Below are positions 52,201 through 61,326 of a DNA stretch of 64,000 nucleotides, piece after piece (positions within the stretch are counted from its first letter, which is position 1; each line of letters opens with the position of its first letter). The notes beneath the pieces were generated by a model. That model worked only from the letters and a program-made list of their open reading frames with translations, made no database searches and was not told where the DNA came from. Source of the stretch: Bretschneidera sinensis (taxonomy: Eukaryota > Streptophyta > Magnoliopsida > Brassicales > Akaniaceae); assembly GCA_023935145.1 (NCBI GenBank), contig CM043704.1, positions 100,539,373-100,603,372 of the forward strand, written 5' to 3'. Both the position numbers and the translations under genes were made by a program.

Positions 52201-53421
52201 TCATGGTCACCGATATGCACCAGGCCCTAAAACAGTACAGTACCATTCTTTGCCTCCTGCACCTCACCCTTGTCCATACAATCATCCCACAGTTCCTCCA
52301 AGTTCCTCACCAAAGTCTGATAGTAATGTTTTGCCTCAAGAGCTGTCACCTTTACCTCAAGTATCCTATGGTTCAAGGCCAGGCGAGGTGTCTCCATCAG
52401 TTGCCCCTTCTCCTTTGGTTGACTCCCTATCATGTAAGTTATCATTTCCATGTAGTTATATGTATAATTAATTTATTTTGTGTGGTCACTTGTGTATGCG
52501 TGCTTAGAGGCATCATGAGTTCTTGAATCTTGACACACTATGTGCATATATTTACCTTGCTTGAACTTTTTTTTTCTTGGTGGGTTCTGGGAGAGGTTAG
52601 TGTTAGGGAGTCGGTTTGGATATGAAAGCTTGAGTTGTACTCAATTGGTAAATTCTGATTTTTGCTTTCTCAAACTGTATACATCATCACTTTACAACAG
52701 TCTAATACAAAATCATTTCTCAATATAGATTCAGTGCGCATTTGGTACACTGGATCAAGAGGATAACTGAAGCAAACCTACCAAACAAACACAAGCAGTC
52801 GATGTCATTAACTGGTGGGAGTTGTCTACAACTATCCATTTCAAACTTCATTTGGGCTCAGGCACTTCTAGGAAAATCATTGAACACGTAGCCAGCATAT
52901 AATTGTATCTTTTCATGATTGTATAGCTTTAATATTGAATACGGTCTATGGCACATGACATGTTGAAATACATCTATTGTTTCAGTTCTAAAATGTGTCT
53001 ACAAGTGTCTTTATGGGCAACTGATCTTCTAACCACTGTAGGAGTCATCCTTGATAGGACTATTTAACCAAGCAGGTGTTGGCAAATAGAACATTTTACA
53101 AAACACAAAAGTTCTCATGTTTTCGTCCAAATATATTATTAAAGCAATGCTCTAGTCAGTTTACAACCAGGCAAGTTGGTCAAATTCTTACTAGACGCCT
53201 GTGGCCACCCTATTTTTTCTTACATGGTTATATGATGTTCTTGTTTTTTCTGAGACTTGTTATCTTTACTTACTGGAATTACAGTTAATTTTGCATATCG
53301 TATTTACATAAAGTGTGTTCTTGCAGCTCTAGCTGTTGGTACCTTCTACAACGAGATCTGGTTATTGGGATTTTCTGGACTCTTGATCTTCCATCTCTTT
53401 TGTTGGTTACATTTCTCTTAG
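45698..53421 (+). CDS. Membrane-anchored proline-rich protein, DUF7036-like
   Basis: Complete 479-aa product from five exons: 45698-45947, 50640-50749, 50841-51212, 51821-52433, 53327-53421 (stop TAG). The total of 1440 bases is in phase. Layout: Gln-rich cytosolic N-terminus (LQQQQQR at 9-15), a membrane span at about 47-68 (CVVFLILSLSLFLSGVFWIL), a conserved folded region at about 84-320 (for example HIGRLEYDIYGEIGVP, SSASNWTDVVFGVLSDPVNV, SIWQIPQILFNFTLYNSISE), a Pro/Ser-rich segment at about 322-445 with arabinogalactan/extensin-like SPTPSPAPSPSPEP, and a hydrophobic C-terminus (IWLLGFSGLLIFHLFCWL) that is a second span or lipid-anchor signal. I recall such proteins annotated as DUF7036 or hydroxyproline-rich family; function is unknown. 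Intron 1 is 4.7 kb and full of repeats; intron 3 holds a Stowaway MITE. Possibly at plasma membrane or cell wall (inferred). Confidence 0.88.
47051..47240 (+). repeat. MULE-type terminal fragment in intron 1
   Basis: Begins AAAAGGCTTAATTGCACTTA, continues 'aatcctcaaatttgaggataagttgcactt', 'atcaattaaacacccgaacttcaaaat'. This phrase series is common at the ends of plant Mutator-like elements. The opposite inverted end was not found, so it looks like one end only. Confidence 0.5.
47670..47829. other. GC-rich island of unknown origin in intron 1
   Basis: About 160 bases with many CG dinucleotides (GCCGCGGAGC, CGGGTCGAGTCCG, GACTTCGCGGTCGCC) inside an otherwise AT-rich intron. Open on the minus strand in one frame through the whole block. 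It does not match any plastid, mitochondrial, rRNA or tRNA sequence that I can recall. Confidence 0.6.
49225..49255. repeat. (TA)n microsatellite
   Basis: Pure TA run in intron 1 of the DUF7036-like gene. Confidence 0.95.
49490..50115. repeat. Worn hAT-like MITE with GAGCTCAAGCTTG words
   Basis: Left part has 'ttgctcggttgggctcattcatttaataaacgagtcaagctt'; right part has 'gagctcaagctg', 'aagcttgagctc' and 'gatcgagctgacctgggtt'. Such GAGCTCGAG/GCTTGAGC-rich ends facing an AT-rich middle are typical of a widespread plant repeat. Target duplication not seen. Confidence 0.45.
51384..51653. mobile_element. Stowaway MITE in intron 3
   Basis: 270-bp element with terminal inverted repeats CTCCCTCCGTCCCATATAT at the left and, read from the other strand, CTCCCTCCGTTCCATATAT at the right (one mismatch in 19). 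It is flanked by TA on both sides (51382-51383 and 51654-51655). These are the hallmarks of Stowaway, a non-autonomous Tc1/mariner-type element. It is fully inside intron 3 and leaves both splice sites intact. Confidence 0.95.
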
Positions 53422-54380
53422 TAACACCCAGAGTTTTTTTTTATCAAAAAAAAAAAAAAGTAACACCCAAAGTTTTTTGATGCATGCAAAAGGACTGCAG
53501 CTGATTTGGTACCCGATTTTGTTCCGGCAAGGATGGTAGTAGCTTCTGTGAAAAGTTTTCTGTCTTTTTCTCTCTTCCATCATATAACAACATACATGTA
53601 AATGAAACGGAAGATCAATAGCTGGTCAAAGCCAGAAAGGTGGCAGGCCACTCATCTCACTTCTCAAGTTTTTGACGTCAAGAAAACATGGGATGTGCTT
53701 CCCTAAGGGAACAACTCCTATAGATGGTGTGACTAGTGAAGAAGCAAACATTAGCTTTTCCAGATTTGAAGAATCATCTCGTGTATTTGATTCAAGTGCA
53801 AAAATATGCAGGTTCTTCTGCAATTGGGGTGCAAAGCAAAAGATGTAATGCAAGAATGGAATAATTACTGTTATATACTAATACTCATGGATAAATTACA
53901 GTACATCTTTTATATGAGTTCAGCATGTTGAGTTTATAGATCTCGAGTTGTATGAATGGCAGAATGGGCTAATTTCAATCATCAAGGTCCAATGTAAAAA
54001 GGAGATAGATTCATCGCAAAGAAAGATCATTTTATTTGTCCAAAATCCGACGACTACCATGATCTAGTTAGGTCATCTTCTACCTGATTCCCTCGCATGA
54101 ATATATAGTCAATTGATATTAAGACAGAGAAGTGGTGGTTTGGGGTTTATTGATTTTTGGGTACATATCTCAAATCAATGCTTTTAACGAGAATAGTTAA
54201 TCGGAAACATGAGAAAGATTAAAATTAAAAATTTTAATTTAAAATTTGAGAATGCTGAAATAATCATGTAATTAAAAATATTAATAACTATTATTTTAGT
54301 TAACTTTTTTATTGGAATAATATTAAGTTTTATTGTTCTTATCTCTTTAAGATTTAGTTTTCATATTTATGTTAGGATTT

Positions 54381-54462
<82 letters not shown>

Positions 54463-54776
54463 CTCATATGTAATTCGACAGTTTATGAATGAATTCAGAT
54501 TAAAAATATTACTTTTTATATTATGTGATTAAGTGTTGAGTTTGTCTATGTGATTTGAACTACTGTTTCATGTGATTTGGTTCAGTGTTCTCATGTAATT
54601 TGGATCGCATTTATTTTTAAATTTTCAGTTCTTTATGTACTGCATCAATAGTAAGCTTATGATAAAACTAAGACAAATTAACATTGTAGACGTGTTCTAA
54701 ATGTTGAATGTTAGGTTATACTTACTAATGCTTTTAATCGATTTGTTTTAAAAAAAAATTCAATTGATAATACAAT
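53422..54776. other. 3' UTR of the DUF7036-like gene and intergenic DNA
   Basis: An A-run at 53446-53458 may mark old tail sequence. 'gtaacacccagagtttttt' and 'gtaacacccaaagttttttg' (53420 and 53460) are a short direct duplication around it. No convincing exon. A (TA)n(GA)n microsatellite lies at 54386-54458. Confidence 0.5.
54386..54458. repeat. (TA)n(GA)n compound microsatellite
   Basis: TA run 54386-54429 followed directly by a GA run 54430-54458. Confidence 0.95.
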
Positions 54777-54781
54777 ATAAC

Positions 54782-55294
54782 TGTAAGGGCCCGGTCCAGA
54801 ACAGTTACAATATTGTCCACTTTGGGCCGAGGCTCGCACGGCTTTGTTCCTGGCGAAACCCATTGGCTCCCCAAAACTCGTTGTAACCATTAAGGACTGG
54901 AACACCTTATATCTAGCACTTCCTCTTTCCCTCTAGCCGATGTGGGATAAACTCGCAGCACATATGCCCGCCAAGTCACAACCGACCTTGGGGCCCCCAA
55001 CGTCTCAACATGGTACCTCCCCCTCTGGGGCACAACGTCCTCGCTGTGCGGCCATAGCCCGCCAACGGTGTCGAGGGTCCTGCTCTGATACCATCTGTAA
55101 GGGCCCGGTCCAGAACAATTACAATATTGTCCGCTTTGGGCCGAGGCCTGCACGGCTTTGTTCCTGGCGAAGCCCACTGGCTCCCCAAAACGCGTTGTAA
55201 CCATTAAGGACTGGAACACCTTATATCTAGCACTTCCTCTTTCCCTCTAGCCGATGTGGGATAAACTCGCAGCACACATGCCCGCCAAGTCACA
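54782..55294 (-). mobile_element. TRIM-like miniature LTR retroelement (199-115-199)
   Basis: Two 199-bp direct LTRs (about 8 differences by eye, mostly transitions) enclose only 115 bases. On the minus strand each LTR starts TGTGACTTGGCGGGC and ends CCCTTACA. After the first LTR comes GA and TGGTATCAGAGC, the primer-binding site complementary to initiator tRNA-Met used by many plant LTR elements. The LTR has CCCACATCGG and a TATA-like TAGATATAAGG. The tiny non-coding interior makes this a TRIM. Confidence 0.8.
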
Positions 55295-56129
55295 ACTCAC
55301 CTTGGGGCCATATTTTGTTTTATAAAGAATTACGAGAAGATATCAGAATAGCAGAAGGTGTTGACTATCTATAACAGGGGAAATTTTTTTAGAAGATCGG
55401 GAAAGACGAGAAGGTGACCCACAGATAGCTTTAAGTGCTACGGGATGAGTTGGATTTACTTTAAGTAGTCTAAATGAAAATCAATTATTTGGTAATAATA
55501 TTAATTTTAACTATTTAAGTATGCTTGGGTGATAGATGAAAAATTGATTTATGGGTATGATAGGAAATTTGGTAAGGTAGAAATATTTCTCGGTGAGAAA
55601 TGATATTTTTTGAAAATTATAAGTTTATTTGAGAATAAAAGTAATAAATAAATTATTGATGAGATATATTGATGTTTTAACACGAATTATGACGAAATAA
55701 ATTTTAATGGATCTTGCCAAATTTTGATGGATGAATTGAGATAAATTTTAGTGGATCTTGCCAAATTTTGATGGATGAATTGAGATGAATTTTAGTGGAT
55801 CTTGACAAATTATGATGGACAATTTGAGACGAAATTTAGTGGATCTGGACCGACTTTAATTGATTATTTGATGTGATTTGGGAAGAGAAGAATTTAGTGG
55901 AATTTTTATATAATTTGATAAAAAAAAATTAGGATGATTGAATGTAAGAAATTTTAAAGAAACTTTGTTATATAAAATTTGTGAAAAAATCAGGATAGCC
56001 AAATTAAGTGGTTTGAATCTTTATATTGTTTTTATATTACTGGTTATATTACTGTTCCATATCATTGTTCATGCGCATATGCATTTAATAATATAACTGA
56101 AAGAACCGGAAAGGCAGCCGGTCTAATGA

Positions 56130-56275
56130 AATAACCGTGACAACCGGTACATGTTGGGATGAAAAGTGAAAACCGTGACAGCCGGTATATGCTGGGATGA
56201 AAAGTGAAAACCGTGACAGCCTGTATATGCTGGAATGAAAAGTGAAAACCGTGACAGCTGGTATATGCTGGAATT
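56130..56275 (+). repeat. Tandem repeat, about 37 bp x 4
   Basis: Four units beginning AACCGTGACAGCCGGTATAT and going on with GCTGGGATGAAAAGTGAA, with a few substitutions between copies. Flanked on both sides by related 'aaccgggaaggcagccg' words. Confidence 0.9.
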
Positions 56276-56464
56276 AACCGGGAAGGCAGCCGATCTGATG
56301 AGAATAAAAGAACCGGGAGGGCAGTCGGTCTAAGATAATAACAACCTGTCGACAGGTGGGAAGACGTTCCCATCATAATCATTCATGCATTTGCATCTGT
56401 TTTAATTATTTTTGTATGATTGAAATGCTGATGTGTGATTTATTATCGTGAAAATAATTATAGA

Positions 56465-56840
56465 TGATTGAGTCCCGCAGAAAGAGACAGTTATGATGAA
56501 AATATTATTGAAAAGTTGAGATAAGGTATATTGTCGTGTATGATGACTGAGTCTCATAAAAAGAGACAGCTATGATAATGAGATAATTGAAATGCTGAGA
56601 TGTGGCACATTATTGTGAATTTAATTTAAGACGGTTGAGTCTCATAAAAAGAGACAATTATGATAATGAGATTATTGACATACTGAGATGTGGCATATTA
56701 TTGTGAATTTAATTATAGAGGGTTGAGTCTCATAAAAAGAGACAACTATAATAATGAGATTATTGAAATACTGAGATGTGAGACATTATGGTGAATTTAA
56801 TTATAAATGGTTGAGTCTCATAGAAAGAGACAGTTATGGT
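56465..56840 (+). repeat. Tandem repeat, about 80-90 bp x 4-5
   Basis: Units carry TTGAGTCTCATAAAAAGAGA followed by 'cagttatgataatgagattattgaaatactgagatgtggcacattattgtgaattta'. GTCTC...GAGAC inside each unit is a small inverted repeat, so every unit can form a hairpin. Confidence 0.88.
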
Positions 56841-57393
56841 GTTAAGACTTATTTTAAATGGAAGATTTTATGATGTGAACCTCATTACGAGGTAATTATG
56901 AGATAATTGATTATCTTAAGGTGGACCAATGATTGAGAATAAGAGATTGATAGAGAATAAATCTTATGATATGGGAAATGGTAGTAGAAAGTTGTCATTA
57001 GGTTATGTGAAAAATAAAAGATTAAATATTAAAGAATTGTTTATGGAATTTGGAATTTGGAATTTGGAATACTTTTAGTAAATTCAATTCACTGAGCTTG
57101 TGAAGCTCACTCCTCATTGTACAATGATTTTCAGGTAGCAGACTTGGCAAATAGTTTGATGAGTTGAAGTTAAGAAGAAATCATTTTTCTGTAAGCCGTG
57201 TACGTGTCATCATCCTCAGACTAATGAGAAAATAAAATGAAAAATTTATTTGTAAATCCTCATGCATTTTACGGATTGATGTAAAGTTCTATTGGTAATA
57301 TTTATTTTTATTGTTGCATATATGTGTCGTGCTGGGATTCTCAAAATGTGTTGACATTATTTCGGGGTGGCCAACCTGGGATGAGTCGTTACA

Positions 57394-57711
57394 ATTTTGG
57401 TATCAGAGCCGGACCCTCGACACCGTTGGCGGGCTATGGCCGCACAACGGGGACGCTGTGCCCTTGGAGGGGGGAGGTACCCTGTTGAGACGCTGGGGGC
57501 CCCAAGGTGGGTTGTGACTTGGCAGGCAGGTGTGTTGCGAGTTTATCCCACATCGACTAGAGGGAAAGAGGAAGTGCTAGATATAAAGTGTTCCAATCCT
57601 TAATGGTTACAACGCGTTTTGAGGAGCCAATGGGCTTCGCCAGGAACAAAGCCGTGCGGGCCTCGGCCCAAAGCAGACAATATTGTAACTGTTCTGGACC
57701 GGACCCTTACA
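57394..57711 (+). mobile_element. Half TRIM copy: primer site, interior and one LTR
   Basis: TGGTATCAGAGC at 57398-57409, then a 119-base interior alike to that of the left copy (GACACCGTTGGCGGGCTATG and on), then LTR 57513-57711. The expected upstream LTR is replaced by an unrelated sequence ending ...GAGTCGTTACA at 57393. Confidence 0.75.
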
Positions 57712-58364
57712 ATAACCTTGCATGTTATAATAGAATAATTGAATAAATTTAAATAACTAAAAATATGTGCTTTGCACGGATATGATGACTAGTATAATAT
57801 TATATAACTTTTATGGAAGCGAATTTAAGGGTCAAGAGATACATGTAAATTATTTCTTATCAGCATTTTTACCAAACAAGATAAAAATATATAAAGCAAA
57901 ACTTTCTTTATTGATGGTATTATTGTTGGTTTTCTAATATTAAGAAATTGACTTGGTTAAAATAAACATTAGTTTTTCCTTAATAAAATAGTTATTTAAA
58001 TATGTCAAAATGGAACCCAGGGAATTACATCGGTTTACTCATTCATTTTATTTAGGAGGAAAATTTTGATTACAATAGCTAACATATCACCAAGTAATAA
58101 TTTTTTTTTGAGTTGGGGTAAAAGGTTTTGAACACTGTTTAATGACAGAGATTTTAATGTTTTTTACCATTGTACCAAAGCAAAAGGACAATAAATTATA
58201 AATTGAGTATCTTGAATAGTCAAATTTATTATATATATATATATATTAAATATTCAAACAATAGTTTGGAACTATGTTAATTATCGACTAAATCTTCTGC
58301 ATTTAAGAATTGTCTCGTGATTGATCCTATACATAATATCACTTGTTTTTAGTGGAGGATTCGA

Positions 58365-58805
58365 GGATAGTTGAACTTGAGTTTCGGGTTACTCGAGCTT
58401 AGGTTGTGAGTAAAAAATTTATTCGAGTTAAGTCTGAGTTAAAAAAATTGAATTCGTGTAGTGAAATTCAAACTTAAGCTCGACTCGCGAGTCAATTTTT
58501 TCGAAATAAAATAATAATTATATATGTTTTTTGAAATAAAATAAATAATTTTTTAGTTATATTTTTAAAATAAATAAATATATATGTTTTTTTGTAATAT
58601 ATTAAATATATAAAAATAAACATAGTATATATAATATTTATTTAATTTATTAATTAAACCGAGTTGGTTTGCGAGCCTAACGAGTCGGGTTTGATATTGC
58701 TCGAGTTCGGCTCGATAAGTTAACTAAACCAAAATCTCAATTCGAGCTCGAACTTAAATTTGATTTAATCGAGTTTTAAACTGAATTTCTCTAATGAATC
58801 GAGTT
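58365..58805. repeat. hAT-like MITE with CGAGCTCGA-rich arms
   Basis: Left arm 'ttgagtttcgggttactcgagctt...gctcgactcgcgagtcaa', AT-rich middle (58505-58650), right arm 'ccgagttggtttgcgagcc...gctcgagttcggctcgataag...cgagctcgaacttaaa'. Same repeat type as the worn copy in the DUF7036-like intron 1. Ends not defined to the base. Confidence 0.5.
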
Positions 58806-58929
58806 GCTCGATTAAGTTATACTCTTATTTATTTTCGTTTTATAATTATTTTTGGAAGACGGGTTGTCATGTTTCATTCAATATTCATGTATGGTAACTT
58901 CACTTGTTAAAAATTCCTAGCTTCAATTT

Positions 58930-60300
58930 GTTCTTTCGGTATCAACTTGTCTCGTCATTTGTACGAAGCATATTTATCATTCAGGTTTTTCAAACCCATG
59001 TTTTTAAATCTCTCTTAATATTTTTCGAGAGATACTCAAAAACTTCTGTATAGAGCATAAGTGTGAGGATGAGGCCTTCACATTGGTAAAGAATGAACTC
59101 GGATTCCTGTATGATGTGCTTTACACCAAATTGTCCTTGCTTCGTACTCAAGTGGGTGCAATTCTCCGCTCCATTTGTTTTTTGTTCTTGGCTTCTGCAT
59201 TAATCGCCTTCTCATTCATCTTTAAGAAGCACCCCTTCTTAAAACCAGACATTGCCATGAGCTTCTTGCTACTGGTAGGTGCTGTTTTCCTGGATATTTA
59301 TGCAGTCATTTCGAATTCTCTCTCACAGTGGACGATACTCGGGTTAAGCAAGTACTCAAAATCATTGTTTAGGTTCGTCCCTTGTTCTATGGTGTCGAGT
59401 TTGGTTTCAACAAACGCCATAGAAGCAGGAAGCTTATCAATGGGATAAAACAATCTAATAGATTTTACTGCAAAGTCATGAAGAACAAATTTACTAAATT
59501 TTTAAGAATTTTTTACACCAATAACTTTTTACAGAAGTACTGACTACTTGGGAGGATGTGAATCCTGAACTGAAGCGATTCATCTACTCTCATCTCCTAG
59601 AGACATATAAGCGATATGTAGGTAAGGGTTTCGCTTTCAACTTTCTCTTGAAAATGCTGGATGAAAGAGGTGATCATGCACTTCAAGTTCACGTGAACGA
59701 AATCTCCGAAGACTTAAATTGGAGGACACACTTGGTACTATTTGACCTCAGTATCCTTAGTTGGCACATTGCTATTGATCTCTGTTATTATGATGATCTT
59801 AACCGACATGGAGACATTGATATTCTGAGTCCAAATTGTTAAATTAGCTAATCTTTGTCTAATTATATGTCATACCTTCTGATGCGTCCATTTATGCTTC
59901 CTAAAGGGTTAAGTGATGTAAGAATTCGAGATACCTATAAAGAAGTCCTAAATTTTTTTGAAGTAAAAACAGCTGGATAGTAATGAAGCTAGAGGGGTGT
60001 TGGTCCAATCGAATATGGCTGAGACAACGTCGACAGAATTCTCTGTTAGGAACAAGTGGGTGCTATTTGAAGCGTGTAAGCTTTACAAGCAATTGCAAGG
60101 ACTATGTAAAGGATGACTTATACCGATGGGATCTCGAAGAGCAATGGAAAATGATAAGCCAAGTGTGGGTTGAGATGCTTACTTATGCTGCTAGTCATTG
60201 TTCCTGGAAGGACCATGCTCATCAGCTTAGGCATGGAAGGGAGTTGCTCACTCATGTATCGCTTCTCATGTTGCATCTTGGTTTAAGTTCACAAGGATGA
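58930..60300 (+). pseudogene. DUF4220/DUF594 family pseudogene
   Basis: Recognisable parts of a plant DUF4220-DUF594 membrane protein gene. 59065-59450: EDEAFTLVKNELGFLYDVLY with two hydrophobic spans (SICFLFLASALIAFSFIF, IAMSFLLLVGAVFLDIYAV). After an acceptor near 59535: TTWEDVNPELKRFIYSHLLE, then DERGDHALQ and LSWHIAIDLCYYDDL. This is followed by stops in the SPNC-ISK stretch (near 59840), the relic MRPFMLPKGLSDVRIRDTYK, and, after a frame change near 59980, WKMISQVWVEMLTYAASHCS and LLTHVSLLMLHLGLSSQG. The N-terminal half of the family is missing, and there is a frame break near 59050. Function of the family is unknown. Broken in at least three places, so not expected to make protein. Confidence 0.85.
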
Positions 60301-61326
60301 CTTATAGATCCATCTATGCACCTTTCAAGGTTCATGGAAAACCAGCAAGGGTATAGGGAATTCTTTCCCATATCCTTTCCTTTTACAGACAGGAAGACTG
60401 AAACTGTGCCCAAACCAACACAACATGGTTAGTATGGCCGCATAGCAAATACCTGAATCACTAGATACAATAAAAATCTGTTTAAAATACATACATAACC
60501 ATGTAATTTGTTCAATCTGTACATAACAAATCATATGATTTGCAACATAGTATAATGTGGGTTTTCGTTAACTCCACAATTTATTTGTACTCATTTGAGC
60601 GTGAGATTAACCAATTATGATGTCCAATAAATTTTATAAACCATTGAAAATCATCGAACAATTTTTTTTCAATCGTGTGCAATTTATTAAGATTTTTCAA
60701 TTTTTAATAATAAAAAATATAATAAAAATTCTTAAATTTTTTTTCACGGTACATCACATTGTATAAAAAATATCATGATCAAATTTAATGTGCTCTCCAG
60801 ATTTTAAGACAATTTTATTTTTAAACAATGCTTAAAATAATTACATTGCTACTAATCAAAACCCTATGGTTTGTTATGTACCAAAAATTATTTATGTATT
60901 TTAACCTAAAAATTTATCCATCGAAACATAAACCTTAATGATACCTGTAAACTAAGTGTACAAAACAATAACACAAATTGCTATCATACTTTTTTTTTGC
61001 GTCCAATTGATATGAAGAAAAGTGAATGGAAAATTCTTTCCTATTTTTTAGTTGGAAATAGAAATGAGAGAATTGAAGTTTTCTTTTCATATATACATTT
61101 ACAATCCTCTCAGATTTCAAATTTGAGAGGATAGAAGAGTGAAGTAAAACAAACTAGTTCTTTTACTTCCATTTTTCTATTCTCTTTACCAAACACAGTG
61201 AAAAAAAAAATTTCTTCTTTCCTTCTCATTTTTCTAACCTCTCCTTCCTTCTCATATTTCTCTCATTAATCATAACCGAAGTTCAGCAGATAAGTTAGCC
61301 AAGAGTTCTGCCACAAGCCCAACAAT
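60301..61326. other. Intergenic and 3' UTR DNA, no gene seen
   Basis: AT-rich. The right part should be the 3' UTR of the rhomboid gene. CT-rich stretch at 61205-61265. Nothing else recognised. Confidence 0.55.

Larger units (their letters stand above)
55311..57393 (+). repeat. Ty3-type LTR-like middle section with tandem repeats
   Basis: Ends in TTACA followed by a tRNA-Met primer site. About 57085-57135 reads 'cactgagcttgtgaagctcactcc...ttttcaggtagcag', a phrase characteristic of LTRs of Tekay/Del-like chromovirus elements. Holds repeats: GATGAATTGAGATAAATTTT-type units of about 44 bases (55680-55850), AACCGTGACAGCCGGTATAT-type units of about 37 bases (56130-56275), and GAGTCTCATAAAAAGAGACA-type units of about 88 bases (56465-56840). 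No gag/pol. Confidence 0.5.
54782..57711. mobile_element. Composite retroelement with inverted 199-bp LTRs and 5-bp target duplication
   Basis: The unit starts TGTAAGGGCCCGGTCCAGAA and ends with the inverted form (TTCTGGACCGGACCCTTACA). The 5 bases just outside are ATAAC on both sides (54777-54781 and 57712-57716), as left by an LTR-element integrase. The left arm has two 199-bp LTRs on the minus strand (54782-54980 and 55096-55294); the right arm has one on the plus strand (57513-57711). Between the arms is about 2.1 kb of different, non-coding DNA with three kinds of tandem repeat and a Ty3-like LTR end. No protease, RT or integrase is encoded. Confidence 0.75.

Noticed and set aside
53626..53853. 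Minus-strand 75-aa ORF with LRR-like words (SSNLEKLMF, GVVPLGKHIPCFLDVKNL)
   Set aside because: Too short, no repeat periodicity, no neighbouring exon; could be a receptor-gene relic but I cannot support it.
54711..55219. Repeated ORFs starting MFQSLMVTT on the minus strand, and ORFs at 57311-57603
   Set aside because: They lie across the 199-bp LTRs and TRIM interior; the similarity reflects the repeat, not a protein family.
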